Below are positions 14,486 through 19,443 of a DNA stretch of 19,443 nt, one piece after another (the stretch's first letter is position 1; every line of letters starts with the position of its first letter). The notes beneath the pieces are model-generated. The model searched no databases. It was given only the letters and a program-made list of their open reading frames with translations, and had not been told where the DNA came from. Source of the stretch: Marinobacterium_E sp035458585 (lineage in GTDB: Bacteria > Pseudomonadota > Gammaproteobacteria > Pseudomonadales > Balneatricaceae); NCBI GenBank assembly GCA_035458585.1, contig DATHZN010000038.1:1-19443 (forward strand), given 5' to 3'. The position numbers and the translations under genes were made by a program.

Positions 14486-14884
14486 TCAGTTGTAACGACC
14501 GAGGCGTTGCAACACCTCAATTTTGTAGCCGTCTGGATCTTGAACGAAAAAGAAGCGTGCAAGCATTTCATCGTTCACGATGAACTCTTTGATTGGCGTA
14601 GGGTTGAGTTCTTCGTCGGTGAAGCGAGCGTGCTCAGCGTCAAGATCTGAAACGGTGATGCCGATGTGGCCATATCCATCACCAAGAGAGTAAGGTTCGC
14701 TCCTGTCATGGTTGATGGTCAGTTCCACTTCCTGACCTGTCTCTTTGTTTACCAGGTAAGTAAGTGTGAATCCGTCAAAGGGCAGCCTTGCTGCTATTTC
14801 AAAGCCGAATGCGCGTTTGTAGAAGTCGATCGAGCGCTCTTCCTCGAGCACGCGTATCATGGTGTGAATAATTCGAGTGGTCAT
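14486..14884 (-). CDS. glyoxalase I-like VOC superfamily protein
   Basis: The 132-residue protein has the same layout as bacterial lactoylglutathione lyase (GloA is 135 residues), which converts the methylglyoxal-glutathione hemithioacetal to lactoylglutathione. All four metal ligands align: H7 (IIHTMIRV), E54 (EVELTINHD), H73 (GYGHIGITV) and E123 (DPDGYKIEVLQ). It is the first gene of the dehydrogenase operon, with AGGAGG four bases before the ATG. The context suggests that it may instead handle a reactive product of the GMC enzyme. A true GloA role is likely but not certain, because the part after H73 is less like GloA. Confidence 0.85.
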   Translation of the reverse strand: MTTRIIHTMIRVLEEERSIDFYKRAFGFEIAARLPFDGFTLTYLVNKETGQEVELTINHDRSEPYSLGDGYGHIGITVSDLDAEHARFTDEELNPTPIKEFIVNDEMLARFFFVQDPDGYKIEVLQRLGRYN

Positions 14885-14934
14885 TCTGCCTCCTGTTTGT
14901 TTGTTACAGGAGGTAGTTTTAAACGCCGTTAGCG

Positions 14935-14973
14935 ACTAGCTGGTAGTAATGCTTTACTACACCGGTAGCTAGT
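14935..14973. repeat. two-part inverted repeat at the end of the RHH gene
   Basis: The outer arms are ACTAGCT (14935-14941) and AGCTAGT (14967-14973). The inner arms are GTAGTAA (14943-14949) and TTACTAC (14954-14960) with a TGCT loop. The right outer arm overlaps the stop codon of the ribbon-helix-helix gene. No T tract follows on the minus strand. It lies 50 bases upstream of the VOC start, so it may be an operator for the dehydrogenase operon or a factor-dependent terminator. Confidence 0.5.
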
Positions 14974-15262
14974 GCGCATTCTCAATTTCTAGTCGAGTCG
15001 CAAGCTGGTGGTCCATGTGGATCAGACAAGCCGAGCGCAACAGCGATGTGAAGTTCTTGGGTGCGTCATTTAGTTGTGTCACTTCACGATAGAGCTTCGC
15101 GATAAATGCAGGGACACTTACCCCTTCGGCGGCCGCTAAATCATTCAGCACGGCCCAGTAGAGTCCCTCCAATCTTATACTCGTCACCTGGCCCTCAAGC
15201 CTTACACTACGGCTGATGTAGCTATAGTTACGGGGATTCTGATTGGAAAATATCTGGCACAT
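14969..15262 (-). CDS. ribbon-helix-helix domain protein (RHH_4-like)
   Basis: The protein has 97 residues. Residues about 17-82 follow the RHH_4 pattern: the strand SRSVRLEGQVTSIRLEG, a helix from LYWAVLNDLAAAEG, the turn VSVPAFIAKLYRE and the closing helix FTSLLRSACLIHM. Such proteins are DNA-binding in related families, though many RHH_4 members are uncharacterised. GGAGA lies six bases before ATG 15262. It stands directly upstream of the VOC / subunit 3 / GMC operon on the same strand and downstream of a region with two identical 12-bp palindromes. It is a candidate regulator of either; this is inference from position only. Confidence 0.8.
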   Translation of the reverse strand: MCQIFSNQNPRNYSYISRSVRLEGQVTSIRLEGLYWAVLNDLAAAEGVSVPAFIAKLYREVTQLNDAPKNFTSLLRSACLIHMDHQLATRLEIENAH

Positions 15263-15331
15263 GAGAGCTCTCCGATACCTGGTTATTTTTTGTACTGTTT
15301 AGTAACAGGATACTACTTCAGTGTGCTTGGC

Positions 15332-15343
15332 ATTGCATGCAAT
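15332..15343. promoter_or_regulatory. palindrome, copy 1 (candidate operator)
   Basis: ATTGCATGCAAT is a perfect 12-bp palindrome, 69 bases upstream of the RHH start codon. The same 12 bases recur at 15486-15497. Confidence 0.45.
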
Positions 15344-15485
15344 TATTTAGATATAAGCCTAAAGTTGAGAGCGTGTTTTATGTCTCTTCATTCCAAATTT
15401 AGCAGTAAAATATGAGTTTAAACCGGACTTTCCTGTCCATTAAATCCGCATAATTTTTATTTTCATAATATGGAATAAAGTGAAT

Positions 15486-15497
15486 ATTGCATGCAAT
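15486..15497. promoter_or_regulatory. palindrome, copy 2 (candidate operator)
   Basis: This is the second copy of ATTGCATGCAAT, 154 bases from the first, in the same intergenic region. A degenerate third site lies at 15516-15526. Confidence 0.45.
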
Positions 15498-15587
15498 TGA
15501 TGGTTTTGGATCGACTTGCATGTCAAAGTTTCACAATCCAGGTTAGCGGCATGAGCCGATGATGACGCGGGTTATTCGAGGCTCGTT

Positions 15588-16487
15588 TTACTCTTTATAT
15601 CTGCTTTGCGCGAACGTCTGAACCACTCTGCCATCAATTACGAGCAGCGCTGCAGCTATGACTAAGGCACCTAAAAGCTGATGTGCACTGAGGCTGTCTT
15701 GCATCACTAACCACCCCAGTAGAGAGCCAGATACAGGTACCAGCAGTGTGACCAACATAGCATTACTCGCACCGACTTCAGTGATTAAACGAAAGAAAAT
15801 GACGTAGGCCCAGGCGGTGCTGAGTATCGAAAGTCCCAGTACGGAGGCGATCACGCCGAGACTCGGCAACTCTGAGGGGAGTGGTGGACCTATGAACGGA
15901 AGTAACAGGCTGAGAATCAGTGTTGAAGAGATCAGCTGGCAGCCAGCTGCCTTCAGTGGCGGTGTTGATGATAGATGGCGTTTAGCCCAGAGGCCCGAAA
16001 ACCCATAACTCACCGCTGCACAGGTGCTAAGCACAACGCCTTTGGTGACCGAGTCAAATATCATATGAGTTGGATCAACAAGGATGACGACTCCACTGAT
16101 ACCCAGAAGCGAGCCAATCAGTTTGTTGGCTGCAAGGCGCTCCGCACCTGCTGCAGCTAAGATTAAAAAGGTAAATACGGGGGTCGTGGAGTTGACAATG
16201 GAGGCGAGACTGACAGATATCTCTGTCTGAGCGTAGAAAATTAAACTGAAGGGAATGACATTATTCAGCGCACCCATAACAAAGAATGGCTTCCACCCAG
16301 TCAGCGATTTGGGTAGCGGTATGCTTTTGACTCTGAGTAGAGCTAGCATGATGGCCGCAGCAATAGCGACGCGAAGAAAAACCAGGTGCAGAGGAGCAAG
16401 CTGTTCTACTGCAATCCCGATGAATAGAAACGAACCACCCCAGAGTACAGATAGCAGGAGAAGTAGGCCGAGGTGCTGTCTCCCCAA
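15588..16487 (-). CDS. EamA / DMT-superfamily transporter
   Basis: The 299-residue inner-membrane protein has about ten predicted membrane segments arranged as two EamA repeats (about 5-135 and 150-285). The first begins LLLLLSVLWGGSFLF, typical of the family. EamA members export metabolites or amino-acid-related compounds; the substrate here cannot be told. The start is TTG 16487, three bases after the dtd stop codon. No other start would keep the first membrane segment. It is the last gene of the operon that begins with the MFS transporter. Confidence 0.9.
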   Translation of the reverse strand: MGRQHLGLLLLLSVLWGGSFLFIGIAVEQLAPLHLVFLRVAIAAAIMLALLRVKSIPLPKSLTGWKPFFVMGALNNVIPFSLIFYAQTEISVSLASIVNSTTPVFTFLILAAAGAERLAANKLIGSLLGISGVVILVDPTHMIFDSVTKGVVLSTCAAVSYGFSGLWAKRHLSSTPPLKAAGCQLISSTLILSLLLPFIGPPLPSELPSLGVIASVLGLSILSTAWAYVIFFRLITEVGASNAMLVTLLVPVSGSLLGWLVMQDSLSAHQLLGALVIAAALLVIDGRVVQTFAQSRYKE

Positions 16488-16490
16488 AGT

Positions 16491-16928
16491 TTAGCTCTCA
16501 AGCCAGAATGTAACGGGGCCGTCATTCGACAGGCTAACCTGCATATTGGCACCGAACTGCCCTGTCTGGACGCGCAACCCAGCGGCTCTGGCTTCAGAAA
16601 TAAAGTACTCATATAGCCGTTCGCCATCAGTTGGAGTCGCCCCGCGAGAGAATCCAGGACGCATGCCCTTAGCGGTGTCGGCTACGAGTGTGAACTGAGA
16701 GACGATCAGCAGCTCACCGTCGATATCTTTCAGGCTGAGGTTCATGCGCCCCTGATCATCGGGGAAGATGCGGTAGTTTTGGACCTTGTGTAGCAGTTTG
16801 TCTGCTCTGACCTCATTATCTTCGCGCTCTATACCGAGTAGTAGCACAATGCCTGTGCCTATCTTGCCAACAGCAATGCCATCAATATCAACCTGACCCT
16901 GGCTGACCCGCTGAATTAAGCCTTTCAT
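16491..16928 (-). CDS. dtd: D-aminoacyl-tRNA deacylase
   Basis: This 145-residue enzyme removes D-amino acids (and wrongly attached glycine) from tRNA in the cytoplasm. The two signature motifs are present: SQFTL at 77-81 and the Gly-cisPro loop NDGPVT at 135-140, near the usual C-terminal ending TFWLES. Length and motif positions match the E. coli enzyme. The ATG overlaps the stop of the proline iminopeptidase gene (ATGA), and only a weak Shine-Dalgarno is visible, so translation is probably coupled. Confidence 0.96.
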   Translation of the reverse strand: MKGLIQRVSQGQVDIDGIAVGKIGTGIVLLLGIEREDNEVRADKLLHKVQNYRIFPDDQGRMNLSLKDIDGELLIVSQFTLVADTAKGMRPGFSRGATPTDGERLYEYFISEARAAGLRVQTGQFGANMQVSLSNDGPVTFWLES

Positions 16929-17878
16929 GCTTCGATTTTACCCGCGAACTGGTCTGTTATCTGTATCAGGCGATCGGTGATACCGGGCTCAAAGGCTGAG
17001 TGGCCGGCATCACGAATAATGTCGAGCTCGGCATGGGGCATGTATTGGTGCAGTAGGTATGCCTGTTCGATTGGACAGACCATGTCATAACGCCCATGTA
17101 CGATCCATGTTGGAATCTGCTTTAGGCGATCGGCCCGCTCAAGTAGCTCGTTATCTGCGAGAAAGGCGTTGTTAATAAAGTAGTGTGCTTCGATCCGAGC
17201 CATAGCCAGTGCAACATGTGGCTCACCGAAATGGTCAACAAGCCCGGGGTTGGGGTGAAGAGTCGAACACCTCCCTTCCCAGATAGACCAGGCCTTAGCG
17301 GCAGCCATGCGGGCTATTTCATTATCACTGGTGAGTAAGTCGTAATATGCGGGAAGTATAGCGTCCCGTTTGGTCTCAACAATTGGTGCCAAATAGTCCT
17401 GCCAGTAGTCAGGGAATACGTGCGACGCACCATCTTGATAAAACCAATCGATATCAGGTTTACGACACAGAAATATACCGCGAAGGACCATGCCAATCAC
17501 CCGCTCTGCGTGGCTTTGAGCATAGGCTAGTGCAAGGGTTGAGCCCCAACTGCCACCAAATAGAAACCACCTCTTCACGCCTAAATGAACGCGAATTTTT
17601 TCGATATCACCTATGAGTGCCTGGGTTGTATTGTTTTCAAGCGAACCATGAGGTGTGGAGTGTCCACAGCCGCGCTGATCAAACAGGATAATGCGATACT
17701 GTTCAGGGTTGAAGAAGCGTCTATGATCGGGCGAAGTTCCACCCCCTGGCCCGCCATGGATGAACAGTGCGGGGATTCCACTAGGGTTGCCGGACTCTTC
17801 AATATAGAGCCTGTGGCCCTCACCGACATCAAGCATTTCGCTCTTATTCACTTTGAGTTCTGGATAGAGTGTTCTCAT
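16925..17878 (-). CDS. pip: proline iminopeptidase (alpha/beta hydrolase, S33)
   Basis: The cytoplasmic peptidase has 317 residues and releases N-terminal proline. It shows the oxyanion-hole motif HGGPGGG (41-47), nucleophile S110 in GGSWGS, and the acid and base of the catalytic triad at D265 (GRYDMVCP) and H293 (DAGHSAFEP). Length and triad spacing fit the classical bacterial enzyme. Its start overlaps the stop of the MFS gene by four bases and its stop overlaps the dtd start by four bases, so the three are translated as a chain. The pip–dtd neighbourhood is known from pseudomonads. Confidence 0.95.
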   Translation of the reverse strand: MRTLYPELKVNKSEMLDVGEGHRLYIEESGNPSGIPALFIHGGPGGGTSPDHRRFFNPEQYRIILFDQRGCGHSTPHGSLENNTTQALIGDIEKIRVHLGVKRWFLFGGSWGSTLALAYAQSHAERVIGMVLRGIFLCRKPDIDWFYQDGASHVFPDYWQDYLAPIVETKRDAILPAYYDLLTSDNEIARMAAAKAWSIWEGRCSTLHPNPGLVDHFGEPHVALAMARIEAHYFINNAFLADNELLERADRLKQIPTWIVHGRYDMVCPIEQAYLLHQYMPHAELDIIRDAGHSAFEPGITDRLIQITDQFAGKIEA

Positions 17879-19443
17879 TCTACTGGTAATCCTGCCTCTT
17901 CTAATCGTTTCTTGCGAATCGCAATCAGTCGGTCGATCTCTGCAATTTCCTCTTCGCTGGCGTCCGTTTTGAGGCCTGCAACGATGGCGTAGTTGATACG
18001 GGTTTTATGTAGATCGAAGAAATCTGTCAGTGCTTCTGCAACCTCAAGCCGTCGTTCTGGGTATAGAGCTACGAAGTTCTCCATCAACTCGCCGGCCCGC
18101 TTGGGAAGTTTTAGGACCATTTGCAGAGCAACTTCATTTGCGCGCAGATTCGTTGAATCGAACATGGTTTTAATAAGGACGCGAGGATTCTTTGGATCTT
18201 GCTTCAGCGCCTCAATTAGCAGTTTGAGTGCCGGTTCAGCAATTTCACCGGCGACATACTCTTCAAGTGGCGGTACCGATACAGGGTTGGTAGTGACTTG
18301 ATAAGGCTGCGCCGGTTCGAGACGCTCCGTGCGCAGGAACAGCTTACGTACTAACAAAAATGCCATCAGTAAAAGATGAAGCACAATGACGTAAAAGTAG
18401 AGCCATATCTCTGAGAAAGCTGTCATCAACGCACCGGCGATGATTGGACCGAAAATGCCTCCGACACCCAGTAGTATCTGCATCGTGCTGGTGGCGGGTA
18501 AAGCCTCTTTCGTTTCGATATGATCGAATACCTGGGTGACCGCGAGTGGAAAAATTGCGGCCCCAGCCCCGCCGGATAAGAGGAAGAAGACAACCACCAG
18601 ACTGGTCGGCAGGTTTGAGTAGTAGTCGATGATGATTATCGCGTTAGACAAGATTCCAACGAGCATCAATACGGCACCGACGGTTCGCTTGTCGAAGCGG
18701 TCGGCAAACCAGCCGGTTGGATACTGAGTCAACAGGCCCCCGAGCAGATAGGAGCCGAGAATGACAGATAGAAGTACGCCGCTGAAACCTCGGGCGTATG
18801 CATACAGGGCTATTAACGAGACGCTGGCTGAGCCAATTGAACCGGCAATTAGGCAAGAGAATGTTCCAGAAGGCGAGTAGTTCCAGAGCTTCTTTAGCGC
18901 CATGGCTCGTGCCCTGCCCGGTAGCTCTGGCTGAGGGATGCGGCTCATTGCCATAATGATCAAGGCGATAGCCAGTACTGCGCTGACCAAACCGTAAAGG
19001 CGAATATCGCCCTGCCCGGTCTTCTCCATCAGGAAGGGGGCTGAACCGAAACCCAAAGCAAAGAAAATCTGGTAGACGCTGAATAGTTTACCCCTGTTGC
19101 TACTGTCGCTCATGACATTGAGCCAGCTCTCTAGTGTGATGAAACTGGTGATAAAACAGAATCCAGCGACCATACGTAGCGCTGATATCAGAGCAAAGGA
19201 GTCCAGAAAGGTGTGGGCTATTGCAACGATAGACAGGGTTGCTGCCATGCTGGCGAAGGCGCGTATGTGTCCAACGCGATTGACCACCTTTGAGCCAAAT
19301 AGCCCCGCGAGTATCGAGCCCGCCGCGAACATCCCCATTGCAAAACCGACCTGTGAAGAGTCAAGCCCGGCTTGCTTCATTTGTAATGGTAGAATCAGGA
19401 AAAAGAGGTTGTTCGACATGGCTATGCCGATTATCGAGAACAG
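17875..19443 (-). CDS. MFS transporter with soluble C-terminal tail (5' partial)
   Basis: The frame is open to the window edge, and the residues before Met at 19419 (LFSIIGIA) continue a first membrane helix, so the true start lies outside. The visible 522 residues contain a major facilitator core of about 12 membrane segments, with YPTGWFADRFDKR resembling the conserved cytoplasmic loop between the two halves. A charged, soluble tail of about 130 residues follows the last helix, with no membrane segment. The overall pattern recalls YcaD-type carriers. The substrate is unknown. The gene overlaps pip by four bases (ATGA). Confidence 0.88.
   Translation of the reverse strand: MFSIIGIAMSNNLFFLILPLQMKQAGLDSSQVGFAMGMFAAGSILAGLFGSKVVNRVGHIRAFASMAATLSIVAIAHTFLDSFALISALRMVAGFCFITSFITLESWLNVMSDSSNRGKLFSVYQIFFALGFGSAPFLMEKTGQGDIRLYGLVSAVLAIALIIMAMSRIPQPELPGRARAMALKKLWNYSPSGTFSCLIAGSIGSASVSLIALYAYARGFSGVLLSVILGSYLLGGLLTQYPTGWFADRFDKRTVGAVLMLVGILSNAIIIIDYYSNLPTSLVVVFFLLSGGAGAAIFPLAVTQVFDHIETKEALPATSTMQILLGVGGIFGPIIAGALMTAFSEIWLYFYVIVLHLLLMAFLLVRKLFLRTERLEPAQPYQVTTNPVSVPPLEEYVAGEIAEPALKLLIEALKQDPKNPRVLIKTMFDSTNLRANEVALQMVLKLPKRAGELMENFVALYPERRLEVAEALTDFFDLHKTRINYAIVAGLKTDASEEEIAEIDRLIAIRKKRLEEAGLPVE

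Larger units (their letters stand above)
15263..15587. promoter_or_regulatory. 325-bp AT-rich upstream region of the RHH gene
   Basis: There is no gene here. The region separates the stop of the EamA transporter gene from the start of the RHH gene, both on the minus strand, so it should contain the RHH promoter. The perfect palindrome ATTGCATGCAAT occurs twice, at 15332-15343 and 15486-15497. A related TTGCATGTCAA is at 15516-15526. No -35/-10 pair of normal spacing could be assigned, and no clear terminator for the transporter operon was seen. Confidence 0.5.

Overview
The window looks like chromosomal DNA from a gammaproteobacterium of moderate GC content. The strongest hints are the tightly coupled pip–dtd pair (this order is also found in pseudomonads), a YbaN/DUF454 membrane protein and Shine-Dalgarno-led genes. 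This placement is inference from gene content; there is no rRNA, tRNA or other taxonomic marker in the window. No transposase, integrase, phage gene or CRISPR array was seen.

Layout. (1) Positions 1-846 hold no convincing gene. They carry three perfect short hairpins in a row, a strong terminator, and two separate large imperfect inverted repeats with 29-base arms. (2) Positions 847-10732 are a signalling locus built round a very large cytoplasmic hybrid histidine kinase of 2338 residues. It has about 29 HAMP-like units in a 92-residue repeat, then GAF, coiled coil, HisKA, HATPase and three receiver domains. Downstream on the same strand follow a stand-alone CheR methyltransferase and a small response regulator that overlaps it by four bases. 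Divergently transcribed is a protein that resembles the PAS / coiled-coil / PAS_10 tail of CheB-CheR fusion proteins without the CheB and CheR catalytic parts. No CheA, CheW, CheB or methyl-accepting receptor is present in the window. (3) Positions 10929-12272 carry two minus-strand genes: a YbaN-like membrane protein and a prolyl-4-hydroxylase-like iron/2-oxoglutarate dioxygenase starting at TTG. (4) Positions 12346-14884 are a minus-strand operon: glyoxalase-I-like VOC protein, Tat-exported small subunit of the gluconate 2-dehydrogenase subunit 3 family, and a GMC flavoprotein dehydrogenase. A clean intrinsic terminator closes it. (5) A ribbon-helix-helix protein (14969-15262) lies next to a 325-bp AT-rich gap with two identical 12-bp palindromes. 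(6) Positions 15588-19443 are a tightly packed minus-strand operon: MFS transporter (5' end outside the window), proline iminopeptidase, D-aminoacyl-tRNA deacylase and an EamA-type transporter.

How they work together. The kinase, CheR and response regulator are almost certainly co-transcribed, and the PAS protein shares their 214-bp divergent promoter region, so the four probably form one signalling module. The module combines phosphorelay with a methyltransferase whose substrate is not a normal chemoreceptor, at least not one encoded here. The GMC and subunit 3 proteins probably form a periplasmic alcohol, polyol or sugar dehydrogenase with an electron acceptor encoded elsewhere. The most unusual parts are the long poly-HAMP array, the CheB-CheR-tail protein without catalytic domains, and the structured non-coding DNA at the left end.
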